DNA of 64,000 bases from Strix aluco (lineage: Eukaryota > Chordata > Aves > Strigiformes > Strigidae), in NCBI RefSeq assembly GCF_031877795.1, contig NC_133932.1, forward strand, positions 79,659,937-79,723,936. Reading direction: 5' to 3'. This document shows, in pieces, positions 40,417 through 50,530 of this stretch (positions within the stretch are counted from its first letter, which is position 1; the number at the start of each line of letters is the position of its first letter). The translations under genes were made by a program, and so were the position numbers. The notes under the pieces are model-generated. The model worked only from the letters and a program-made list of their open reading frames with translations, was not told the origin of the DNA and ran no database searches.

Positions 40417-43400
40417 CCTGCAAAGTTGCATGACGGTATCATCTCACATTGTTCTGTGACTGTACAAATATCTATGCAAAAGACACTCAATCTTATTTTA
40501 AAATTCCAAAGTTGAAGAATCTACCATATTATTATGGGGATTTGTTTTAGTAGCTACCCACCCTCACTGAGAATTACTTGTGCTTCACTGCCAGCCTGGA
40601 TTGGCATAGCTCCAGCTATGCTGATGCCAGGAGTCTCTTCCCATGGATGTGATCATGGCTATCATCTATTCCTATTTAAATCTGTTCTTGAATAAACTAA
40701 CCAGAGAGAATCCCTAAAGCCTCAGAAGTCTTTCAAGGCATGTCACAACATCTCTCCATACTCCATTCATTCCTGAGCTCTTTTTCAGCTCCTCACAATT
40801 TTTCAAAATCTTTTCCTGAACTACAAACACTAAGCCTCAGATGAAGTATTCAAGTAATGAACCCATTTTAATATAGTTTGAATCATAATACCAGAGCAAT
40901 ATCCATTCTTTCTCAAAAATACCATACCAGAGCAGACAAATATCAAATGAATTAAAAAATAAATAAAAAAAAAAAGAGCCATGAACTTGATATCCTTTAT
41001 ATATTGACAGGAACTTGTGAAATACAGAAAGTTCTTCATCTGTGTGTGTAGGGATAAACTGGGACTCCTGAGAACATACAGCTTCATGCCCCTGGTCTTT
41101 CCATGACTCACCATATGCCCTTTGCAAAGGGTGTTTCTGCATTTTGCAGAATGTACAGTTTCCATGATGCAGAGTACTGAAATCTATCTGGTAGCCAGTC
41201 ACATGGTAAAAAGCGGTTTCAACTCTTTCTATAAACAATAGTGGCTCATATCAGCTGTTAGTTAGGGCTGTGTTGACAACTGTCAGTTTATTTCTGAATA
41301 TTTGTATTTAGGACTCCAAAAGTAATGTTCACATTCAACGTTGATGTGGCTAAACTTATACCAGAAAGAGTTAAGAAGAACAGATTATGTATGGCCAGAA
41401 AGCGGAAAGTCATTCATGTGAAGATGACAAATACTGAAAGCATCAGGTAAAGAAACAGGACAGTTATGCAATCATTTTAAAAGTTGTATTTACTAAATAA
41501 TTTGAGCCTGATTCACCATTACATTATGCAGTACATAATTGTCATGTTTCCAGGTTCACATCTCTTATCACCATGAGAAAGTAAATAATAGCTTCAAACG
41601 AGATCTGAAATTAAGTTCAGTGTTGGAAAACATTCAAATTCTTTTCAGCCTCATCTGAACATTTCCCTCTCAAGATAATAACTTTCCTGCCTGTTCACAG
41701 AAGTTTGCAAATATTTAATTCAAAATCAAATCTGGAATGCTTATGCTTTTGAAAGTGTTTTCTTCATAAAAAAAAAAAAAGGGAAGCCTGAAACTGGTCT
41801 AAGGATCACTGCTTTGAAACAAGGTGAAAGTCAACAGAGCACAGTTAGTCCAAGAGTCAAAACCTGTTGAAAAGGAAGAGGGAGAGAAGATCAAGCAAAA
41901 TGTGTAAATACTGGCTCTGTGGAAGTTCTCCGCAATGTCATAGTCTCAGCTAGCACCACAGACTGCAAAGCTAAGTCACCCCATAAAATCTTCCACACCA
42001 TAATTACCCTGGCACCTCTGGGTGGGCCCATGCTCCTCACAGTTCACTGTGCAAAGGAAATAAAATCTGTGTTGCAGGGGACCCCAGAAGGTGCCTGTGT
42101 CCTTCTTCCCTCTCCAAAGGGAGCAGAGATTTCTGCTAGCCCCTTCTGAGGGTTGGCCATCACATTCAAGGGAGTGCTGGTCTTCCTTCTGCTTTATTGT
42201 CTGGATATTTGGGGACTGTAAAATGCTCCAGATCACACAGCAGGCTGGGTATTTTTTCAAACCATATACAAAGGGACCACATCGTTTGACTTAATTCCTT
42301 GTCTTCTTCATTCCTCTGACCTCTGGACAAGTCATGCCAGCAGAAAAACATGTGATACAGTGAGGATAGATGTCTGTCAGAGTCATGCAATTCCTTTCTC
42401 CAGCAAAGCCCTCCTCCACCCATGTTGACCTCACAAGCACATGGTCTTAGATACCTCTCCCAGCCACAAGACCCTGCTTGTGCCCCGGTTGCACAATCCT
42501 TGCTCTTCTCAGAGCCAGGTCCCTCCCTGCAGAAGGGGCAGCTGGTCCCACCAAGCTCCCAGTTTGGAGAACATGTGTACCTTCATGCTCCTTGAGAGGC
42601 AAGGGTTTGATCTCAGCTCCCAGCATCCACCTACCCTCTGTAGGGCAGCTCTGGCCAGTTTGAAACCCTGCTCTCCTCCCACCTCTCCCCCCCATCTCCC
42701 ACCTCTCCCCCCATATCCCACCTCTCCTATACTGTGCTCTGAGACTTGGGGAACAGATACTCCTTCAGGTGGGCACTGCGATGGTGCTGCTTCTCCCTGC
42801 CTAAGTGCTGCTGGCCTGCCTCCCTCACCAAAGGCTGGAAGCACCTGTAACAAACCTCTCCAGCCAAACTGGACAGTGTACAGACAGTTCCAAATGATTT
42901 TGCAAGTGACACAGGGCAGGTCCCCACATCCCATGCCAGTGGCAGAGGCCAGACAGGAGGGCAGCCAACACCAGGCACAGCCCTTCTGCCAGGGACGTGA
43001 CAGCTAGCCCACAAGTAGGCAAGAGGGGTCAGAGCTGCTCTTACTCAGCACTGTGGAGCCCATGCTACCTTCGCCTGGCAGACACCTGGGGACAGAGTCA
43101 GAGCGTTCCCACAACCTGCCCAGGATGTCTTTCCCAGACAGTGTCACTGCACAAGCCTGTGGAATTTAAAAGCAAACCCTGCCAGCTGGAGTAGGATATT
43201 TAAGGAACCAGTGATGAAGAGGAGAGAACTCAACACCAAGGATTTACAGGTAAAATTCATACTTTGATTTACAGATGCAAACTTAGAGGGAGGGCGAAGT
43301 GGAGAGAGATGAGCAAAGGGTTACAGGATGATGGAAGCATGGAACAAATTAAACTTATCTGGGATGCATCAAATACTCAGGTTAAATCCACATACTCTTT

Positions 43401-43499
43401 CTGCATGGAGATACCTCCCTGAAATATAAAGGGTAAGGGAAGGAGTATCCTCATCCCTAAATATATCATTTGTGTCTCTTAAATCTGAGCCAGTGGAAG
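40417..43499. other. Non-coding, with a pyrimidine-rich minisatellite
   Basis: No gene recognised. The 42.43-43.2 kb part is GC- and pyrimidine-rich and open in several frames (up to 188 codons on +, 141 on -). The readings lack any domain and overlap on both strands, so I do not call a gene. Confidence 0.45.
42677..42727 (+). repeat. 19-20-bp pyrimidine-rich minisatellite, about 2.6 copies
   Basis: TCCCACCTCTCCCCC-type units occur at 42677-42696, 42697-42715 and 42716-42727 (partial). The C-run varies in length between copies, as expected of slippage. Confidence 0.8.
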
Positions 43500-44020
43500 A
43501 GTTGAACGCTGAGCCAAATCCTATTTAATTTATTCAGCAACACATCTGTGTGAAATATAGTCAAATTACAGGCATTAGGTTACTTTGCCATGGCTGCAGC
43601 CATTTGGCTTTTATTTCCAGCAGGCTCTAATTAAATTATCACAATGCAGGAGCAGACAAGTTTCCCTTATACGTGACTGCAATTAAAGACATGCAATCAC
43701 AACATTTTTTAAAGTGACTCCAATCAATTGGTTACAGTAAAGACTACCATGTAATAGAGCAGTGACTCCTCCATTAAGACTGAAAGAGGGTTTCTATTTC
43801 AATAATCTAGTTCCCTTTTATTATGAGTTCTGCTCTTGGATAATTTATTTAAAGTTCATTACGTGTCTACAGCATATATCATTTGCCCTCAACTTGGGCT
43901 GCAGAAGTCCCATTATGGCCAATTACTTAGTGTGATAAAATCTGCTACAGTACAAACTGTTCCTTAATTAGATTTAAGTTTTGTCTAAATTCTATTTGTA
44001 ATTCAGACAGCAAAATAATA
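43500..44020. promoter_or_regulatory. Candidate conserved non-coding element (homeodomain-motif dense)
   Basis: A gene-free, non-repetitive AT-rich stretch holds many TAATTA/CAATTA-type cores, for example TAATTAAATTA near 43628, GCAATTAAAG near 43680, CCAATTACTT near 43919 and CTTAATTAGA near 43963. Dense homeodomain-type motifs are common in vertebrate enhancers, but AT-rich DNA also gives them by chance. No conservation data are available here, so this is inference. Confidence 0.25.
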
Positions 44021-45970
44021 ACAGCAAAGACTTGCAGTCTCCTTTCCTTGGTCCCTGTGGTAACCTCTTAAGTCGGATGTAATCTTAGGGCAGCTCAGAG
44101 CCGAGACCCCACACCCATGTGCTTTTCCCGCAATACCTGTCCCCACTTTGCATTTCCATAACCACTGCAGGGCTTGGGAGGTGCCCTGGCCTGTGAGGGA
44201 GTTCCTCCACCCGAATCCAGCCCTACCAGATACCTGATCGAGAGCAAAGGGTACGGCTTCAAAAGCACCTGAGCACGTGAGGCTGTCAGTAGGGACTGCA
44301 GCAGCTGAGTGCCACTGCCGCTCTCTTCAATGATCGTAGCTATTGGCTCTCCAGCCCCTACAGGTTTGCTGCAGCAGCATGCTGGTTGGTGGAAATAAAG
44401 CTGCTGACAAAACGGTAGTCTCACAAAACCACAAAGAAAGTGATGCGGGGAGCAGCACCCAGCTTCGACCTTCAGCTGCCTTAACAGCTGTGCACTGTAA
44501 ACACCACAGTGTGCACAGCCCTGGTGCTTCCAGCGGCAGACAGCATGTCGTGACCTGCTATTGCAGGATGGGCCCTTTGCTATTAGCCTGATTAACAATT
44601 AGGCATAACAGAGGCTTCAAGTGTGTTTGGGGACAACAGTATCACTGCATAACTTCTTAACTGAATTAGGGCCACTGGATTTATCGAAACCATCCCCTGC
44701 ACCATTTCCAGTCATGAGAAGAGGTTTGAAGCTGTCTTCCTCTTTAAAAACAAATGCCAGTTTGGCATGCATCTCCACAAGCTCTAGCTTCAGTTTTCAA
44801 AGTGTTTTAAATATGTTTGAACCAAATGTTCTACACAAATTTGAATTCAAATCCTGCAGCCTGTCTCTGTGCGATCTCACAAGTGAGTGAGGGTAGAAGC
44901 TACATCAAGAAAATTTGGAGTGGAACAAGAAATAGAAGTGGTGATTCAGTGGGATCCATTTTAAGAGATCCAGGCCACAGTAATCTGAAGACAGGCACCA
45001 TCCTGTAAGAAGCTGCATCCCTCTGGAAAAAACTACACTAGAGATTTATTCATTTTTTCCCCTCAAAACATTTACTGGACTTTAAAGAAGGCATTCACAC
45101 AAATGCACTTACTGGATGCCATGTTAACAGTTACTTGCCATGTGCTTCAGCAGCCCCGTATTTTCTGTTGTAGAAACTATATAACAGGCTATCTTTACTT
45201 CCCTTGAATCCTGCTCAAGTCCTATATTATATCTTGCAAATGGCTGCTTTGCAAAGTTGGATGAATTTATTCTGATGTTTCAGAAAACTTATATTGAAGA
45301 CTAATGTCAAAGCAAACCACCATTTTAAAATTTTATAGGGATAGAAATTTACAAAGCAGCTAATGACAAGCCTAAAAATAACCTATGTTTTTGCAACATC
45401 AATCTTGTTAATGAACTAAAAGAATGAAATATTCCTCTATCGGTTGTTTCCAAGAAGCAGGGAGAAAAATGTTAACTAACTCCAGTATCAAAAAGAATAT
45501 GAAAACATTTCAACATCCACCCTGTTTTCCACTTAATTAACAAGGCTGCAAATAGCTTTTATGGAGCAGTTATGTTCTGGACATTTCTCTCTATACTTTT
45601 GGTCAGTAGCACAACATGACTAGTCTGTCCTTCTGCTCCACTTGACCCCTGAGGAGAGCAGAAAGTGAACTTTATAAACCAGGGGACACACACCACACAC
45701 TGTGGGGCTGGGAATCCCTTATATTACAGCTCCATTGTCCCGGTGCAGACCCTTCCCTGAAAATGCATATTTTAAAATAAAATTGTATAGATCATATATA
45801 GACATGATAAAAGGCCTCTAGATCAGGACCAATTCTCATCAAAGCATCAGGGCCTTTCCTTATTCAATAAAGGCACTTAATAGTGGCACTGATGGGAAGT
45901 TGAAAGGAAAGACCTTGTTATTAGATGTTTTTAAGACTCCACGAGAAGGTGTCATCAGTGAACATTAAAC
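44021..45970. other. Non-coding DNA upstream of the GPCR pseudogene
   Basis: About 2 kb. A minus-strand open reading of 167 codons (44095-44598) is Cys/Ser/Pro-rich with no recognisable domain and is opposed by a + reading of 82 codons. I judge both spurious. Any 5' non-coding exon of the GPCR gene could lie here or further upstream, but none can be identified. Confidence 0.45.
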
Positions 45971-45991
45971 ATTTCTCTCTTTCTTAAGCAG
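45971..45991 (+). promoter_or_regulatory. Splice acceptor preceding the OXGR1-like coding exon
   Basis: TTTCTCTCTTTCTTAAGCAG is a polypyrimidine tract ending in CAG, 12 bp before the ATG at 46004. OXGR1-type receptor genes carry the whole coding sequence in one exon after 5' non-coding exon(s), and an acceptor here fits that. It suggests decay of an original locus, not an mRNA-derived retrocopy. Confidence 0.55.
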
Positions 45992-46003
45992 CAAGGAAAA
46001 AAC

Positions 46004-46950
46004 ATGAACACAACAAATGATGACTTAGCCAACCCCACCACCTGGCAAGACATTGAAGGTGATTTTCCCTATTGCACTGTTGCAGAAGTCAGTCTGAAGA
46101 CTTTGTACCTTCCCATTATGTATAGCATTATCTACCTGGTGGGCTTCCTGGGAAACATCATTGTGATTGTGTTTACAGCTTCAAGATGAGGCCTTGGAAG
46201 AGCAGCACTATAATCATGCTGAACCTGGCACTCACAGACCTGCTCTACCTCACCAGCCTTCCCTTCCTGATCACTACTATCCCAGTGGGGAGCACTGGAT
46301 CTTTGGTGAATTCATGTGCAAGTTCATTCACTTCAGCTCCCACTTCAACTTATACAGCAGCACCCTTTTCCTCACAGTGGTGGTTTGTGCAGCCATTTGG
46401 GTGATCTCACTGGCAGCTGTCAGCCCTGTCAGCTTCTTGATCTCCTCAAAAGAGGCACAAAACAGATCCTTATGCCTCCACCTTAACAGCTCTGAAAACC
46501 TGGGCACAGTCAGGTGGTATAACTGGCTGCTGACCAGCCTGGCCTTCTTGACCTTGCTGATGGTGACTCTGTGGTATGTGCCCATTATTCGCACCTTGGC
46601 TACCAGGCCCCACACATGGGCTTGCTACAGACAAAAGGCTCACAGACTCACTATTGTCCTCTTGGAGGTCATCTATGTGTGCTCCCTCCCCTTCCACGTC
46701 TTCCGGTGGCTCGGTTTGAACTACAGTTGTGTCCAGTCAACTGTCACATGGAGAAGCAAATCCACTCCACCTGTATCATCTCTCAGCCACTAGCTGCACT
46801 CAACACATGTGACAACCTACTACTTTATGTCGTGATTGGAGGTAACTTCCAGCAGGCCATGCTCTCTCTTTCAAGGTGTAAATGGAGCAAATATGTCCAG
46901 CAGCCCAGGAGTAACAATTACATGACCAAGTCAGAAATTGCATTAAAGTT
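46004..46950 (+). pseudogene. OXGR1: 2-oxoglutarate receptor 1 (OXGR1/GPR99) pseudogene
   Basis: This is a class A, P2Y-like GPCR that in vertebrates senses 2-oxoglutarate (and leukotriene E4) at the plasma membrane through Gq. Translated pieces follow OXGR1 in order: N-terminus with DDLAN and YLVGFLGN (TM1); MRPWKSSTIIMLNLA and LTSLPFLI (TM2); GEHWIFGEFMCKF with the TM3 disulphide Cys, and FNLYSS (TM3); WVISLAAV (TM4); NRSLCL in ECL2; WYN and VTLWY (TM5); QKAHRLTIVLL, CSLPFH and VFR (TM6); and PLAALNT, NLLLYVV, NFQQA (TM7/helix 8). Lesions: a frameshift near 46160-46180 giving TGA at 46187-46189; a second near 46272; an in-frame loss of about 25 codons at about 46377 that removes the end of TM3 with the FRY (DRY-like) motif, ICL2 and the start of TM4; a codon lost in TM5 at the conserved Pro; and a third frameshift near 46720. 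After helix 8 the frame stays open to TGA at 47261-47263. Assembly error could explain one shift but hardly the whole set. Confidence 0.9.
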
Positions 46951-47263
46951 ACGAAGGAATCTCTTGAAGAAAATCCCAGCAAACCCAGGATGGCTTTGGT
47001 GTTGTAAATTCCTGCAAAGGCAGGTGTGTTCACATGGTAGCAAGGACTGTAGCTGGCTTTGCCCTCTCCCTGCAGTAGAGCACTTGTCAAAAAGCTGTCT
47101 CAGAAACAGGTTGATATATACTTCTCTTAGCAACCAAAGAAAGAGGAGTGAAAAGAAGAGATTGTTAGCCACCTCAAAGGTGAAATCTAAACCCACCCAA
47201 CCAGACTGTTTCCAAAGACATTTGAGAAACACAGGGTTCTCTCGCTCCAGGCTTTGCAGTTGA
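46951..47263 (+). other. Open extension downstream of the OXGR1-like region
   Basis: The TM7 frame stays open about 100 codons past the end of detectable similarity to mammalian OXGR1. The reading is rich in Lys, Arg, Trp and Cys. Either the bird receptor has a longer tail, or the normal stop was lost and this is former 3' UTR. No domain is visible. Confidence 0.4.
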
Positions 47264-47429
47264 TTACAGAAACCTGGAGAGCTTAGTCTGGACATGAGAA
47301 CAACTTCCATTGATTTCAGTGTTGTCAGTGATGTAGTGCTTTGTTTATTACAGCCTGAGCAAAACACAGCAGATATTGTCACAGTTACTGAAACCACTGA
47401 ATTACATGCTTAGAAAGCACCTATATAAA
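47264..47429. other. Spacer, nothing recognised
   Basis: Short stretch between the receptor pseudogene and the decayed CR1. Confidence 0.4.
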
Positions 47430-48735
47430 TCAGATGTTTTCAGATTAGATGGACCTGATGAACTTCAGCATAGGGCACTGAGGAACTGAATGGTGAAATC
47501 TCAGAGCTGGCCTAGGGGAGGATGAGAGAAGTATCAGAGGAGGACATACATGGTGAATACAAGGAGAGATATATATATATACAAGGAGATTATATATAAG
47601 TGTGTATAAATATATGGGAAAAATGGAAGAACAATTAATTAACAGTCATGCTAATGTCCATCTCAGAAAAATAGTGAAACAAACAGATGATAAGTCTACA
47701 GAAGATGAATACAGGTGAGTACCAGCCAGTATGGATCTATCAGCTATGTACAATCCCAAGTCATTCTGATTTCCTACTACAACAAACTAACAGGCTTGTA
47801 TGTGAAGGAAGAGATGATGTCATATATCTTGACTCCAGAAATTTTGACACTCTCTGAGATGACACATCTGAGATGATGTGTGTAAGCTAAGGAAACAGTC
47901 TGGAGGAAACCATTTTTGCTGGTTACAGAGTTGCGCTCAGAGTGGACATATTAGTGATTTACTATCATGGCAGGGGGAGCCACTGAGTGGGGATTTGACC
48001 AGTCTGTCCTGGGTTTAGGGATATTTAGTGTTTTCATTAACAAATTGGATGACGAAATAAAGTCTGGTTATTATATTTGCAGATGACAGGAGGCTGAAAG
48101 GACAAAATTGACAAATTGCAACTATGGTCTGAAAAAACACAGGATGCTATTAGACAGTGACAGGTGCAAAGTTCTATGTTCAAGTAGAATAATGAACTGT
48201 GCAAACACTAAAGGAGAAAAAAATATTTAGGTAGCAGTTCAGCAGAGAAAGATCTGTGGTTACTGTGAATCACAGGCTGGAACGAAGCCAGTAGTTTCAG
48301 TGGGCTGACAGTGTCTGTTGTAGCAAAAAGGGCAGATGCAATGCTGTGATGTATACATAAGAATATAATGTGCGAGATCTCTGTAGCAGCCCTTCAGCCT
48401 TTTCAGAGTTGTTACCCTCCCAGCTGGAGCACTGTGTCCAGCCTTGGAGGCTGCCCTTCAGGGAAGGCACAGATGAGAGGAGCATAGTAAGAGCACTCAG
48501 CAAAATGTCCCCAAATGAAGGAAATGGACAGAAAACCAAATGGTATTCAAACCCCTCAAGGATGGGTATCAGGAGGGACTTTCTCTCAGGGCAGGTGATG
48601 AAGCCCTGGTAAGGACAAGAGGTCTTTCAACTGCCACGAGTCTCTAGGAGCAGGGTAGCCAGGCACTGGGCCAGAGGAACACAAGCCTGCCTGGCGTCTG
48701 GAGGTCCCTTTTGGCCAAGAGGCTCTGTGATTAGG
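47430..48735 (+). mobile_element. Ancient, heavily decayed CR1 LINE (RT region to 3' end)
   Basis: Scattered reading pieces in several frames match the CR1 ORF2 order: LDGPDELQHRAL (GPDGIHPRVL block) near 47446; EGRDDVIYLDSRNFDTL (LDFSKAFDT block) near 47803; VFINKLDDEIKSG near 48030; a CRE of the RT tail, LLDSDRCKVL, near 48148; VVAKRADAML near 48315; and LEHCVQPW near 48425. The 3' end has GAGGTCCCTTTTGGCC at about 48702 and CTCTGTGATTAG, like a CR1 terminus. No frame is intact. A (TA)n run at 47568-47597 has expanded inside it. It is much older than the neighbouring copy at 49-53 kb. Confidence 0.75.
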
Positions 48736-49084
48736 CATACATTGCAGTAACATTGGTGCTAGCAAAACAAGCAGTGCCCAGGAGCATTGCCGACACCAGA
48801 GCTCATCCCACCATGCTGCCATGGCTCTCGGGAGCCTTGGGCAGGCAGCTGGCCAGCAGCAACCAGTGTACTGCCAGCAAAGACAGGGCACCTGCCATGG
48901 GTTAGTACTGCACCCCAGTGCACACAGTCACCTAAGTAGGACAAACGATGACACCATAGTGTTTAAGATGCCTTGTGGATATTTAGAATACTTTATTTGG
49001 TAAAGGCTCAACCATCAGATTCATCTTTCAGAAGCAGTGCCACAGGCCTTTTGACAGGTTTTCTATTTTAGATTGTCTTCTTCT
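48736..49084. other. Spacer between two CR1 copies
   Basis: About 350 bp with no gene. An open reading of about 100 codons on minus overlaps the end of the old CR1 and shows no domain. Confidence 0.4.
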
Positions 49085-49285
49085 GTAACCGCAAGCCGTG
49101 AAAGCAGAAGCCCAGGGAAGAGGGAGAGCCTCCGGGCGCCTCCCCGCTGAGCGGGAAGAGTGAGCTGCCGCTAACGAGGGCGGCAGTGAGTCAGAGTGGG
49201 CAGAGACTGGAGTGACACCCCACGCCCCTCACGTACAAGAGCAGCCCCCAGGGAGCTCGAGCAACCAGGAGCCCGGCGAACAGGG

Positions 49286-49321
49286 TGTGGCATGTCACAA
49301 GGGTGAGGCGCGTCACAAGGG
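49286..49321 (+). repeat. 18-bp tandem repeat in CR1 5' UTR
   Basis: TGTGGCATGTCACAAGGG (49286-49303) is followed by TGAGGCGCGTCACAAGGG (49304-49321) and a partial third start TGCAGCGCG. The repeats are CpG-containing and lie about 110-150 bp before ORF1, where an internal promoter of the element would sit. Confidence 0.75.
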
Positions 49322-49432
49322 TGCAGCGCGGCAGTTCGTGCAGGCAAGGTGAGCGGACAGGGCGCAGTCCCTCTCCGGGGTCTAGAGCTTATCTGAGCTG
49401 GTTGTCATCGTCCTCCATGAGTAGACTGAGCC

Positions 49433-50528
49433 ATGGCCTCCACTCGGGTCAAAACCACCACCAGAAAGAATGTGGCGACCCAGACGGAACTGCCATGCAA
49501 ACATGCAGCGGTCCAGGTCCCAGGCTGCAGGGAGTGTCTGAGACTGTCAGTTCTGTCGGAGGGCAGCAGTGACAACACCTGTGTGCGCTGTGATCAGCTG
49601 GATGACCTGCTCAGCCTGGTGGTGGAACTCGAAGAAGAGGTCGAGAGATTAGAAGTATTAGGGAGTGTGAAAGAGAAATTGGTTGGTGGAGTAACAGCCT
49701 AGCACCCCTAAAGCAACAGGAGCAAATGGAGGCTCCAAATGAGGCAGGCAATCCCTCAACCTCTTGCTACCAGGTAGAAGGAGGGGACCTAAGAGATGGG
49801 GGAGGCTGGAAACAGGTCCCTGCTCAGGGAGGCAGGAAAATCCTCTCCTGACCTCCCTCACCCTCCATGGTGTCCCTTCACAATAGATTCGGGGCCCTAG
49901 AGCCTTTGAATGAAGAAGAGAAGGAGGAAGAGAATGAGACAAACAAGGAGGAAGACCAAGGTCCACCAAGGCTGAGTTGCTCTAGACCAGGTATTACAAC
50001 CAGTTCTAAAAAGAACCCCAGAAGAGTCATTGTAGTGGGCGACTCCCTTCTGAGGGGTGTTGAAGGCCCCATATGCAGACCAGACCCGTTTCATAGGGAA
50101 GTCTGCTGCCTCCCTGGGGCCTGCATCAAGGACCTCACAGCAAAACTCCCTGCTCTAGTGAGACACAAGGACTACTACCCTCTCCTGGTTTTTCAGGTAG
50201 GCAGTGATGACATTACCAGGAGAAGTCCTAAAGCAATGAAGAGAGATTTCAGGTCCTTGGGGAAAGTGATTAAAGGGTCGGGGGCACAAATTGTGCTCTC
50301 CTCCATCCCTTCAGTTGTGGGCATGGATGAAGAAGAATATCGGAGAACTCAACAGATGAACTTGTGGCTCTGAGACTGGTGTTACCGTCAGGGCTTTGGA
50401 TTTTTCAGTCATGGGTTGGTATACAGGGCACCAGACCTTTTGGCATTAGATGGAATGCACCTGTCCCAGAGGGGAAAAAGGATCTTGGGCAGGAGTTAGC
50501 TGGACTCATAGACAGAGCTTTAAACTAG
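49433..50528 (+). pseudogene. CR1 ORF1 remnant (coiled coil + SGNH esterase)
   Basis: ORF1 proteins of CR1 bind RNA/nucleic acid and many carry an esterase domain. The N-terminal part (49433-49650) has paired cysteines (CKHAA, CREC, CVRC) and a Leu/Glu-rich stretch (DDLLSLVVELEEEVERLE) that looks coiled-coil. A one-base shift near 49655 then moves the frame. The second part (49867-50373, 168 codons) is an SGNH-type esterase: VVGDSLLRGVE carries the nucleophile GDS at 50038-50046, QVGSDDI replaces the GxND block, and DGMHLS near 50449 supplies the Asp-x-x-His block. In-frame TGA stops at 49849-49851 and 50371-50373 both fit CGA to TGA change. A further one-base loss near 50483 shifts the end. 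The usual stop would be the TAG at 50526-50528. Confidence 0.85.
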
Positions 50529-50530
50529 AT

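Noticed and set aside
42441..43007. 188-codon + strand open reading
   Set aside because: Pro/Ser/Cys-rich translation across a pyrimidine-rich minisatellite, opposed by 82-141-codon readings on minus, with no domain. Compositional artefact.
44095..44598. 167-codon minus-strand open reading upstream of the GPCR
   Set aside because: No recognisable domain or exon signals, and the opposite strand is also open. Not supported.
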